Assembly: GCA_008729055.1 (NCBI GenBank)
Contig: SDUX01000007.1
Location: 5,997,009 to 6,061,008, forward strand
From: Pyropia haitanensis
Lineage: Eukaryota; Rhodophyta; Bangiophyceae; Bangiales; Bangiaceae
DNA length: 64,000 nt
Direction: 5' to 3'
This document shows, piece after piece, positions 1 through 10,618 of this stretch (within the stretch, counting starts at the first letter, position 1; the number at the start of each line of letters is the position of its first letter). Below the pieces are notes generated by a model. The model saw only the letters and a program-made list of their open reading frames with translations, had not been told where the DNA came from and did no database searches. A program made the translations under genes and the position numbers.

Positions 1-935
1 GCGCGGCGGGCGGTCGCGCTCGACGCGCTGCTCGCGCGGTCGGTCGACGGGCTGGTGCCGGTGGCGGACTCGCCCTTCCTCACCGCCGTCCTCATGGACC
101 TGATCCTGTTTGTGCCGGTTGTTGCCGCCGCCGCCGCCGCCGCCCGCACCGCGCTCATTGTGCAGCGCGCGTCGGCGGCCGCGTCGGGCGCCGCCGCGGC
201 GGGCACGCTGCCGGGGGCGGGCGCGGGCGCGGGCGCGCTGCCGGTCGGTGTCGTGGGCGGCGGCGGTGGGTATGGCCGCGCCGTGGTGGCGGCCGGGTCA
301 GGGGCGCTGGCCGCGTCGGCGTCGGCCGCGGCGGCGGCGGCAACGTCGGCGGCCGCCGCGGTTGGCGGGGTGCGCCTCGCGTCTGCGGGCGTGGCGGCCC
401 GCCTGGGCGGCGTCGGCGGCGTCTCGCCCGCCGGCGCGGGCCCGGCGATCGCCTTCCTGTCGCTCCTCTTTGGCGTCGGCTCGGCGGTGTGTGGCGTCGG
501 GTCGGTCGGCCGCGGGGCGGACCTCCTCGAGGCCGCCCGCGCGGCCAACGAGCCGCTCTTTGTCGCCGCGTTTTTTGTCGTTGCGGGGCTGGGGCTCACG
601 TACGTGGGGCTCCACGTGGCCGTCCTCGTCACCGCCGCGCTCGCCGCGCGCGGCGGGCGCTGGGCGTGGCGCGGCGGCAACGTGGGGTGGGGGGGGGGGG
701 GGCGGCGGCGGCGGCGGCGGCCGGCCGCAAGGCGTGGCGTGGCCGTGGCCATGGCGGCCGCTCCCGCTCGCCGTCGCTGTCACCGTCGGCGTCGGCGTCG
801 AGTACCGCCTCGTCCGCGTCGTCGGCGTCGGGGGTGGAGGGTGGCGGCGGCGCGGGGCGGCGGCCTGGTACAACGGCGGCCGGTGGGGCGGCCGCCGCCG
901 GCGCCCACCACCCGCGTGGCCCGGCCACCGTCGGC

Positions 936-981
<46 letters not shown>

Positions 982-1603
982 TCGATGCGCCGACGCGGGC
1001 GGCGGCGGCGCACCTGGCGGGCGCGCTCTTCCTCGCCTACCACTACACCAAGATGGTCGCCGTGCCCGTCCTCGTCGACGCGCCGACGCGCATGTCCCCC
1101 GCCGCGTGGGCCATGTACGTGACGCTGGTGGGTGCGCTCGGCCGCCCGCACGTGGCCGCCGCGGCGCCGTGGCTCGGCCTCCCGCCGGCCTTTTGGGGCG
1201 GTGCCGCCGCGCGCAGCCGCGGCGGCGACGCGCCACCCGGCACGGTCGGCACGGTCACCGCCGCGGCGGCGGCGGCGCTCGCCGCCGCCCGGTCGGCGGC
1301 GGTGGCGGCGGCGGCGGGCGCACGCCGGCTGGCCACCGCCGCCGCGGCGGTGGCGCACGCCGTGCGCTGCCGCGCGGCGCCCTACCTCCGCCGTGCGGGC
1401 GTCGTTGTGCGCCACGGGGGGGGGGGGGGGGTGGCGGTGGCGGCGCGCCCGCCGGCCACCACGCGCCAACGTCGCGGCGGCCGTCTGCGTCGGGCGCGCG
1501 GGGGGGGGGCGGCGGTGGGCGTGGGCGGCACGGGCGGTATGGGTACGAGGGGCATGATGGTGGGGGGCGCCGGGGGGGGGATGCTGGCCCGCGGTGGGAA
1601 TGA
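1..1603 (+). CDS. membrane protein, 3' part (5' end outside the window)
   Basis: The reading frame is open from the first base, so the gene starts left of the window. Frame 1 encodes hydrophobic segments (for example VLMDLILFVPVV, IAFLSLLFGVGSAVCG and LFVAAFFVVAGLGLTYVGL) and stays protein-like to about 690. After a G14 run at 689-702 the protein-like reading moves to frame 3, with HLAGALFLAYHYTKMVAVPVL and MSPAAWAMYVTLVGAL at about 1011-1140. I join the two because both parts look like one integral membrane protein of at least four hydrophobic segments, separated by a Ser/Gly-rich linker. The 3' end is uncertain. G runs near 1418, 1500 and 1569 change frame again, and 1603 is only the stop of one candidate frame. 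I do not recognise the family. An intron in place of the G-run frame change is also possible. Confidence 0.5.
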
Positions 1604-2401
1604 GGGGAGACTGGGAGGTGGTGTTGGCGGGTGGTGTTGGGTGGCAGGTGCAGGTGAGCGCGTTGCTCCCCACAAGGGAGGGGGGGGCACGGGAGGTTCG
1701 AGACACGCCACCAGACTGGGCAAACGGGGGGGGTGCTGCAAGCAGGGGCAACACCGCGTCAGAGCATCTGGGGAGGGAAGAGGGGGGCAGGGGCGCCCGC
1801 GCCTCGTGTACATACAGCGGCACGCCGCGGTTGGCGGCCAGGCTACAGGCCGGGCGCGCCCGCCCTCGGGCGCGCCCGCATTGTCTTTCTTTATTGCCGT
1901 CTTCTTGATCTTGGTCTGACCGCACTCGCTAGTAGCGGGCGAGCAGTGGGGGAGAGCAACAGCGGCCACCGCCGCCGCGGCCGCCGCCCGACGCCCCGCC
2001 TGCGCGTGGGCGCGGCGGGACGACGGACCGTACGGCCGTTGCGGCGGCAGTGGCGGCAACGCCGCCGGCCGGGATAACCCCGGCGGCGGGGGAGAGGGGC
2101 CGCCGCCGCAACCGGGCCGGCCGCCGGCGGGCGTGCCGGTCCGCCACACTCCAAGGCGCCGCCGCCGCCGTCGCTGTCGTCGGCCCTGCCACCACCCACA
2201 CCGATGCCGCCGCCGGGGGCGGCCACCGCCGCAGCGGAGACTGCCGGCCCGTGTGGGCGCCCCCTCCCCGACCCCCACCCGCGTCTCGGGACTCGTTCAA
2301 CATGAGCAACACGCACTGGGAGCGCCACCACCGTCGGCAGATCCTCCTCCCCTTCCCTCCGCCCACCCTTTTCACCTCCGCTCCGCCCGCCCCCTCCCCC
2401 G
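1604..2401. other. intergenic region between convergent genes
   Basis: GC-rich, G/C-run-rich sequence between the membrane protein (+) and the MYND protein (-). It should contain both 3' ends. I see no recognisable gene or RNA in it. Confidence 0.5.
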
Positions 2402-3851
2402 TCAGCTCCCCCCCGTCGGCCCGGCCCGCAAGTACGAGTGGCTGTTAAAGTAAAACTCCGAGTAGCCCATGTCCACGTACGGCTTGGCCGACCCCCACGG
2501 GTTGACCACCGGCCCCTCAACGACGCCGTACCCGTCCACGTCGGCGAGCATCGTCGCCAGCGCCGCCGCGTCCTCCGCCGCCTCCTCCCCCGTGTAGCTG
2601 GTGAGGAGCAGCGGCGTGCGGCGCGCCGCGATCGCCGCGATCGTCGGCACCCACTCCTCCCGGTGGACGTCTGCCGCGACGGCGCTGTGGATGCCGCTGT
2701 TGAGGCCAACGACAACGTCGGGCTCGGCGTACGCGGCGGGCAGGCCCGCCGTCGCGTACGCACCGCCGACGAGCAGCACGGGGGCCGTGCGGCCGGCGGC
2801 GGTGCACGCGTCACAGACCGCGTCGGCGCCAACGACGCGCGGCACGCCGGGTGGCAGCACCCCCTCGTTGGAGAAGAGCGCCAGCCGCAGCGTCTCCAGC
2901 CGTGGGAGCAGGTGCAGCAGCTCCTCCCGCGCAAACAGCGAGCGGAGCTCATAGTCCGACACGCCCAGCAGGTGAACGGTGAGGGTGGTGCGCGCGTGGA
3001 CGGCGGCGGCGGTGCCGCCGAGCGCGCCCATCAGCGCGAGGAGGATGGTCAGCGGCACGGACAGCAGGTCCGACGCGGCAACGAGGAAGGCGGGCACAAA
3101 CGCGGGCGCGTCGCGCCACGTAAAGTAGCCGGGCCAGCCGTCGGCCGGGAGGGCGTCCCAGGCCGCCGCCACCGGCGCGTCGGGCATCCACGCGTGCGGC
3201 TGGGCGAGGTCGCCGCCGCTGCCGCCGCCGCCACCTTCCCCCCCCCCCCCTCCCGCCGGCGTGCGTCGCGGACGGTGATGGCCTCCGTGTCGCGCACCAG
3301 CGCCAGCATCCCGCACGCGTCCCCCCCGTGTGCGTCGCGGCCATTGTCGCGGCGTGTGCGCCCGCACACGCCACCACCAGCCGGCAGCCGGTGCACCGGC
3401 GGAACGCGGCCGCCGGCACCAGCGCGCCCGGCACGTGGCACACTGCGCAGCGCGGCTCGTACAGCAGGTACTCGCGCTCCTTGACGCCCGGCGGGCGGCC
3501 GAGGGCGGCGCCAAACACCACCCCCGCCGCCGACGCGACGGGCAGGCTCATCGGCTCCCACGCGCCGGGCGGCCCGCCGGCCGCGGGCGCCGCGCCACCG
3601 GGCGTCCGCGCGCGCCCCGCGGCGGCCATGTGCGCGTTGACGCCCGCGAGCGCGGCGCAGACGGTCTTGTGGATGGGGTGGTCCGCGCGCTGGCAGTCGG
3701 TGCTGCAGTAGCGCGCGCGGCGGCAGCGGGGGCAGGGCTTGAGGGGGGGGGGGGGGGCGGGCAGCTCGTCGGGCTCGGCGAGGCAGCCCATGCACGCGCC
3801 GCCAGTGATGGCGGCCTTGGTCTTGATCGACCGCTGGTCGGTGGACGCCAT
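2402..3851 (-). CDS. MYND zinc-finger protein with MSS51-like C-terminal domain
   Basis: The start at 3851 is chosen because its context, ACCATGG, is an ideal eukaryotic initiation site. The N-terminus (about residues 15-62) has a complete MYND finger: CMGC, then CPRC, YCSTDCQ, and H-x3-C at HKTVC. A second cysteine cluster follows (CAVCH, RCTGCRLVV). The C-terminal half contains LTVHLLGVSDYEL, VVVGLNSGIH and FYFNSHSYL. This resembles the domain after the MYND finger in MSS51/ZMYND15/17-type proteins; MSS51 itself is a mitochondrial COX1 translation factor in yeast. The reading needs two frame changes, both at C runs: C7 at 3321-3327 and C13 at 3238-3250. Between them a third frame reads smoothly (MLALVRDTEAITVRDARR). 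Two independent breaks at homopolymers point to sequence error rather than a dead gene. The molecular role here is not known. It is divergent from the carbamoyltransferase gene. Confidence 0.72.
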
Positions 3852-5315
3852 GGTCGTTGGTGGGGGGGGAGGGAAGCGGGAACGGACAATGGCAGCGGGC
3901 GGCGCCACGGTAGCGGCAGCAGCCGCAGCGGCGGCAGAAGCAGCGGCAGCGGTGGGGTGGGAGGTGACGACGACGGCAACGGGCGACGGCGGCAGCCGTG
4001 GGGTGAGGGGCACGGCGGAGCGCGGGTCACCCGCTGCGTGTACCGACGGGCGCAAGGGGCGGCCGCCGTCGCGGCGGCTGCCGCTGCGGGTGGGGGCCGA
4101 GCGTCGCCGCCGACGGGGTCACGCACCGCGGCGGCCGGGCGCGCAGCGCGGCGTGGCGGGCGGGGCGGGCAGCCACCGTGACGGGACGGACGCGCCGCAC
4201 GGGCCGACGCGGCCGCCGCGGGCGGCGGCCGGCGGCCGGCGCGCTGACAGCGCCGCCGCCGCTCCGGCGGCCGCCGCCGTGGACGCCCGGCCGCGTCGAC
4301 GGCGGCCACGCCGCGGGCCGCCGCGGACCGTCGCGCGCCGGCCGGCCGCGGCGGCTGGGTGGACGCCGCCGCGCACCGTGGCGGCCGGCGGCGCGCCGCG
4401 GCGGCCGGCGCGGCGGGGGGGGGGGGGGACCGCCGCGCCGACAGCGGCGCGCCAGAGCGGCGGCGGCGGGCCACGGGGCGGGCGGAGCGGGGGGGGTGGG
4501 CGCGCCGGCAGACGAGACGGGTGGTAGCGGTGGAGTTGGGGGGCGGTGGCGGGGGGGGGGGGGGGGGGGGGGGGGGGCGCGCGGACGTGGGGCGGAGGAC
4601 GGGTGGGGGCGGTGGGGGGATGGCGGCGGCGGCGGGCGCCGCGGCCGCGGCGCCACGCCGCCGGCGGACCCACCGTCGGGATGGCCGGGAGGGTAGCGGG
4701 CGGGTCTGGCAGCGGGCCGCCACGGCGCGGGCCGGCGGCGCCGCGCCGCAGCAGCTGGCTCGGCGGCCGCGCCGCGAGGCCGACGCGGGCAGCAGCGGGA
4801 CGGTGGCCAACCCGCGGTGGGTGGCCACCTGGCCAACCGCACTGTGGAGATGAAAGCACCGCCACCGCGCCAAGAGACGGGATCCAGAGGCTCGCGCTTG
4901 TCTCTCTGTAAGTGATTCGGTCGCTTGGCAAGGAAATTACAACAATTTGATTCAATTGTTGGAATTTATCTCCATTGGAGAGCCCCGCCCGCGCTGAGGG
5001 ATCCCCGCAGATCCCATTGCGTTTCAGGAGAGCCGCCGCCGACCGGTGGGAATCCGTGCCAATCCCATCGCCTGATCCCGCCCGCCCGCCTCGCTCGCCT
5101 GGTCGGGCTGCCGGCGGTCTGCCGGCGCTGGGGCGGCGGGGACGGGCGCACGCCGTCGTGCCTTCCCGCCACCCCCCCCCCCCCCCCCCCCCCCTTCCCC
5201 CCCCCCACCAACCTCGTCCCTCGTCCGGCTGTCCCCTCCCGTTTGCCACAGCTCCCCCGCCTCTGGTGCACTCCCCTCCCCCCCCCCCCCCCCCCCCCCT
5301 GCCTGCCCCGGCGCC
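3852..5315. promoter_or_regulatory. shared divergent intergenic region
   Basis: This lies between the start codons of the MYND gene (-) and the carbamoyltransferase gene (+), so it should hold both promoters and 5' UTRs. Most of it is G/C-run-rich. A patch at about 4,910-4,990 is strikingly AT-richer and contains a perfect 8-bp inverted repeat, CAACAATT/AATTGTTG at 4940-4961, with a 6-nt loop. Long C runs (about 5,170 and 5,280) lie just upstream of the + start. No gene is recognised inside. Confidence 0.4.
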
Positions 5316-6274
5316 ATGTCCCGCCCGACCGCGTTTGTCGTTGCGGCGGCCGCGCCACTGCCCGGGCGGCCGCACCGCCCGGCCGCCGCCGCCCGCGGCG
5401 GCGGGCCCCGCCCCTCTGCTGCCGCCGCCTGCGCTTGGGTTGCTGGCGGTCGGCGTGTCGGCACGGGGTGGCGTGCCGCGCCGCCGCGTCGGCGTGTCCC
5501 GTCCAGCCGGCGCCCGGCGGCGGCGGCGGCGGCAGCGCCGCGCGCGGTGGCGGACACGGACGCCGGCGGCGGGCCCCCCCCCGCCCCCCCCCCTGCGCTG
5601 GTGGTGGGCATCAACAAGTACTCGCACGACACGTCCGTGGCGGTCATTGACGCGGCGTCCTCCACCGTCTTGTACGCGGCGGCCAAGGAGCGGCACAGCC
5701 GGCGCAAGCACGACGGCGGCGGCACCGCCGCGCTCGTCGCGCACGCGCTGGCGCACGTGCCCGGCTTGCCCGACGCGGCCGCCGCCGCCGCGGCGGTGGT
5801 GCGGGTGGTCGTCAACAACCACCACGAGCGGGTGGGCGGCCTGGAAGACACGGACCGGCTGGCGTTTGGCGTCGCGCTCGGCACCCTCCCCGCCGCGTAC
5901 GCGGCGCCGGGCAACGTGCTTGGTCGGGGGGCGGGGGGGGTGGGGGGGGCGGGCCTCCCGCAGACCGAGGTGAGCCACCACCTCGCCCACGCCGTGGGCG
6001 GCGTGTGGGGGTGTGGGCTCGACGCGGCGCTGGTGGTGGTCATGGACGGCATGGGCGAGGCGTGGCGGGAGATGGCCGCCGCGGCGGCGGGCGCGGCGGC
6101 CGCGCCGCCGGGGGAGTACATCCACGACCTGCAGCTGGCCTGGGCGCCGGGCCGCGGCGGCGACCGCCACGAGCTGCCCGCCGACCGGGGCGTCGCGGCC
6201 GCGCCGTACGGGTGCCGCGAGTCGGAGAGCGCCTACCTGTACGCCGCCCCCCCCGGCGGCAGCGGTGGCGGTGA

Positions 6275-6331
<57 letters not shown>

Positions 6332-8258
6332 AGACGGGCCGTCGGCGGTGCCGCTGGCGCGGTTTTGGAAGCGCTGGGCGGTCGCGCGGGCGCCCGGGGA
6401 GGCGGCCAACCACGGCTTTGAGGCGCTCGACGGCGTCGGCGCCGCCTACTCGCGCGTCGCGTCGCACATCTTTGGCGACTGGAACGCGTGTGGCAAGGTG
6501 CAGGGGCTCGCCGCGCACGGCGGGGCGGCCGCGGCGGCCGCCGCCGCCCCCGCCGGCGTGCCGGCGTGGCTCATGCGCGGCGACCTGACCGCGCCGGCGG
6601 GCACGCCGGGCGCGTTTGAGATCAACTGGGCGGGCCTCGCGGGCGCCCCCTACCCGGGCGAGTGGCACCTCGTGCCGGCGGGCGCGGGCGCGCCCGCCGC
6701 CGCCGCCCCCTGCGCCGACGCCCGGTGGGTGGCGTACGCGGCGCTCGCGGCGGTGGCGCAGCGGGACCTCGAGGCGGTCACGCTCGCGCTCCTCCGGTCG
6801 CTCCGCGCGGCGGCCGCCGACGCGCCGGGCGCGGCGCACCTGGTGCTCGCCGGGGGGGTGGCGCTCAACTCGTCGCTCGTCGGCGCGATTGGCCGCGCGC
6901 GCATCTTTGACACGGTCACCGTGCCGCCCGCGCCGGGGGATGAGGGCATCGCGCTCGGCTGCGCGGCGGTCGGCGCGGCGCGGTGGGCGGCGGCGCGGCG
7001 GCGGGCGGGCCTGCCGCCGCCGCCCGCCCCGTCGCGGCTCGTGCCGTTTACGGGGGCGGCCTACCCGCCCGCGGCGGTGGCGGCCACCGTCGCGGCGTAC
7101 GCGCCCTGGGTAGCGGCCACCCGCCACGCCGACGCGGCCGCCGCGGTCGCCGCCGCGGCCAACGTCCTCGCCGCCGACGGCGTCGTTGCGTGGGTGGGCG
7201 GGCCCGCCGAGGTGGGCGCCCGCGCCCTCGGCGGCCGCTCTCTCCTCGCGGCCGCCACCTCTGCCACCGCGCGGGCGACGCTCAACGGGCGCGTCAAGCG
7301 GCGCGAGGCGTTCCGCCCGTTTGCGCCGGCGGTGCGGTCCGCCGACGCGGGCACCTACTTTGCGCCGGGCGGCAGCCCGTGGATGGCGGCGTGCGTGGCG
7401 GTGCGGCCCGAGTGGGTGCGCCGCCTGCCGGCGGTCGTCCACGCCGACGGCACCGCGCGGGTGCAGGTGGTGGGGCGGGACGATGGGGGAACGGGGCTCC
7501 ACGCGCTGCTCGACGCGGTCGCGGCGCGGACGGGGGTGGGGGTGCTGCTGAATACGTCGGCCAACGCGGCGGGGGAGCCGCTGGTCGAGACGCCAGCCGA
7601 CGCGGTGGAGCTGCTGCTGCGCGCGGGGGGGGGGTGGACCTGCTCGTCTTGGGGGGGCGCGTCGGCGTGACGGTGCGGCCGTCGGCGTTGCCGCCGCCGC
7701 CGCCGCCGGCCGAGGCCGACGACGGGCGTGCCACGGACGGCCACTCTGGCGGGGCGGCGGGCGGGGGCGGCGGCACCCCGCCGCCGTCCTGGGCCACCTG
7801 GGGGCCCGTCACGGTCACGCTCGCGCCCGGCGCCGCCCCCTTTTCCGCGTCGACCGTCACCGACGCGGCCGGCGCGGTGACGCGGGTGACGGTCCGGACG
7901 GGCCCGCGGCCGCCGCCGCCCGCCCTCGACGGCGCGTACGTGCCCGAGGCGCCGCCGCCGCCCGTGGCGGTGGAGCTCGCCGCCGAGCTGGACCTCCTCG
8001 TCCTGCAGGCGCTGGCGAGGCCGTGGGGGGGGGGGGGGCTGGAGGTGGCGGACCTCGCCGACGCGTTTGAAGACGACGATGATGACGACGACGACAATGA
8101 CGATGATGGCGAGGGTGGCACTGGTGGCGACGCCGAGGGGGGGGGGGGGGGGGGGGGAGGTGGAGGAGGGTGACCACGGCGGGGTGCTCGCGCGCGTACG
8201 CGCCGCGGTGCGGCGGCTGGTGGATCTGCGGCTGGTGGTGGCGGAGCGGGGGGGATAG
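5316..8258 (+). CDS. NodU/CmcH-family carbamoyltransferase, probably organelle-targeted
   Basis: Residues 1-90 are rich in Arg, Ala, Ser and Pro, like a plastid or mitochondrial transit peptide. The carbamoyltransferase fold starts at about 95 with VVGINKYSHDTSVAV, then AAAKERHSRRKHD, HHLAHA (221-226) and VVMDGMGE (241-248). An Ala tract interrupts residues 320-342. The C-terminal domain (about 570-770) has VGARALGGRSLL, LNGRVKRREAFRPFAPAV and LLNTSANAAGEPLVETP. These are hallmarks of enzymes that transfer a carbamoyl group from carbamoyl phosphate to a hydroxyl acceptor. The family is mostly bacterial (Nod factors, antibiotics). The first frame ends early, but at the G10 run (7625-7634) the frame changes and VDLLVLGG, the expected family ending, continues. 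A long acidic tail (Asp/Asn tract at about 8,075-8,105) and a second change at G21 (8137-8157) lead to a stop at 8256-8258. Substrate unknown. Family call strong, tail uncertain. Confidence 0.85.
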
Positions 8259-10618
8259 GCCAGCGCCCACAGCGAGGGGAAAGCCAGGAGGGCTCAGCGA
8301 TGGACGGGCGTGGCGGGGAGAGCGGTGTGCCCACGCCGCCTGCACGGGATGGACGCCCGCCGCCACCCCGCGGCGGCCGGCGGCCGGCTGCTCGGCGGCA
8401 CGGCAGGCACGCCCGACGATACGGGGGACCCGGGCGCCAGGGGAGGCGGCAAAGGGGGGTTGGCCGCCACGCGGTGGGGCGGCGTGGGAGACGGCGGGGG
8501 TGACGGCGCGCGACGGCAGCCGCCGCCCCCACCGCGTCGGGGGCGTTGGACAGCACCGCCAGCGCCGCCGCTACCCTAGGCGGGACCCCCCCCCGCGCGC
8601 CGCCCCCGGCCGGCCGTCGGGGCGCCTGCTTGCGGCGCGGCGCGCGGCTGCCCGCGACGCCACCCCGCGGCGGCATTCATTTTGCGCGACGGGCGTGTGG
8701 GTGCAATCCGCGCCGCTGGGGGGGGGGAGGGGCTGCAGAGGACGGGGGGACCGCGTCGCCGACGCCGCCCCGTCGTCGTCTGGCCGCCGCCGGTCGTTGC
8801 CGTCGTTTGCACCGGCGGCAACGTCTGGGTTGCCGCCCGTCCTGCGCGGCTGCCCCCTTTTTTTTTTCGGGGCGCAAGACTGGCGGCCGCCGCCGCTTGT
8901 CCTCTTTTTTTTTTTTGTGTGTGCAGCCCCGCGGCCGCCGCTGGCGGGCGGTGGACTAGCCGCCCCACGCCGTGCCTGTGAGGCACTCCCCCCCGGGCTC
9001 CACCGGCGGCCGCACAGAGGCGCGGGCCTACGCCCTGTAGCGACGGCGGGTGCGTGCGAGGGAGGCGGGTCTTGGAGACGGGCGTCGGCACGGTCCCACC
9101 AAACTGCTGCCGCCCTTCCAGCACTGGCCTCCCCCCCCCCCCACCCCCCCCGCCAGGGCTGGCCCCCACCGCATGGATCGACGACCGCGCGCACGCGCCG
9201 CGACGCCGCGACGCCGCGACGCCGCTGCCGCCACCGCGCCGCGGCGGCGGCGGCGCGGGCGCGGCGCCCGCCCGCCGCCGGCCACGTCGGCGCCACGTCG
9301 GCGGGCGGCTGGCGGCAACGACGACGCCGCCGACGGGGCCGGGGCGCGGGTGGCACCGCCGATTGGCTCGGCGGGCGCGGGGAAAATCTCTTGGGGGGGC
9401 GGCCGGCGGGTGCCCGCCAACGGGGCCTCGCGGAAAAAAATATCGCACAGGTTGCGGGCGGAGGGGACTGGCGGGGGGTGCACCCCCCGCGGGCGGGCGC
9501 CCCCACAGCCACACGGCGGGCGCACGGCGCCAGGGTTTTGGGCGCTACCCCACATCTCCCGTCGGCGGGGGTGAGCCAGTAGGCGCACCCCGACGCCAGG
9601 CGCACGACCCCACACTTGCGTGTGCCGTCCGTGGGGGTTGGCCCGCTGCCCACCCGGCGGGGGCGCCAACCCCCCAGCCCCGCACCCGTCGGTTCACCCG
9701 CAAGCGGCGCGTGGGCACCGCGGCGGGCTGTCTCTGGGACCCCAAACTGGTGGGAGGGGGCGACGCGGACACCCGCCGCGGATACGGCCTGGTCACCCGC
9801 AACTGGGTGGTCCACCGCCCACACACGACGGGGGCTCGTCGCGGCCAAATTGCGGGGCGGGCCGCTGACGGCGAGGAAAAAGATCGAGCCTCGCGGTCCC
9901 CCCACCGTGTTCCCCCTCCACTCCCCACCCCCCTCCCTCCCGTCCTTTCCCCTCTCGTTGCCGCCGCCCCCCCCCCCGACGGTGACCGCCGCCCTGCGGG
10001 TGCGCGTGGCGTGCCCCGCCCCGCGCGGCCGCGTCGGCGTCGCCGCCGGCGGGCCGTGCCAGCCGCCACGGCGGCTGCTGCCGTTGGGCCCGCCCCCAGC
10101 CGCCCGCCCCCCACACGCCCATTGGGCCGCCGCGGCGCCGCTGGCGGCGCCGCCAGGCGGGGGGGGGGGGGGGGGGCCGCCGCCGCCGCCGCCCGCGGCC
10201 GCCGCGGCGGCCGACTTGCGTGCGCCGGCCGCCGGGCGCGGCGCCCCCGCACTTGCGTGTGCCGCGGCCGTGCGCCGCGTGCGGCGCGCCGCGGGGGGGG
10301 CTGACGCGCACTGCCGACCGCCCGCGGGGCGGACCAAGCGCCGCGTGTCGGCGTCTGTCTTTTTTTTTAAGCGCTCTTCCCCCGCGCCTGGCAAACCCTC
10401 CCCCGCCACATCCGCCCGCCGTGCCGACGTCGTCATCGGTACCCGCCGTGACCAACGCCCGGTCTGCTCCCCGTCCTCCCCGCCTCCGCCCGACGCTTCC
10501 TCTGCCACACGCCTTTCACTTGCCGTCTCACCCCCCCCCCCCCCCCCCTCCCCCCCCCCCCCCCGGCCCCCCACGTGTCCGCCCACCTCCGGGGCTACCG
10601 TGTTGCGGTAGTGCCACC
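8259..10618. other. intergenic region, low complexity
   Basis: About 2.4 kb between two + strand genes. It contains long T runs (about 8,867 and 8,906), G/C runs and a twice-used short string, CACTTGCGTGTGCCG, near 9,611 and 10,249. Very long open frames exist on both strands, but their translations are Arg/Pro/Ala/Gly-rich with no conserved motif. They are the expected by-product of stop-poor GC-rich DNA. The last part should contain the kinase promoter. Confidence 0.45.

Noticed and set aside
4119..7502. 1,127-residue open frame on the - strand across the carbamoyltransferase gene
   Set aside because: Arg/Pro/Gly-rich antisense shadow of a well-supported + strand gene; no motif.
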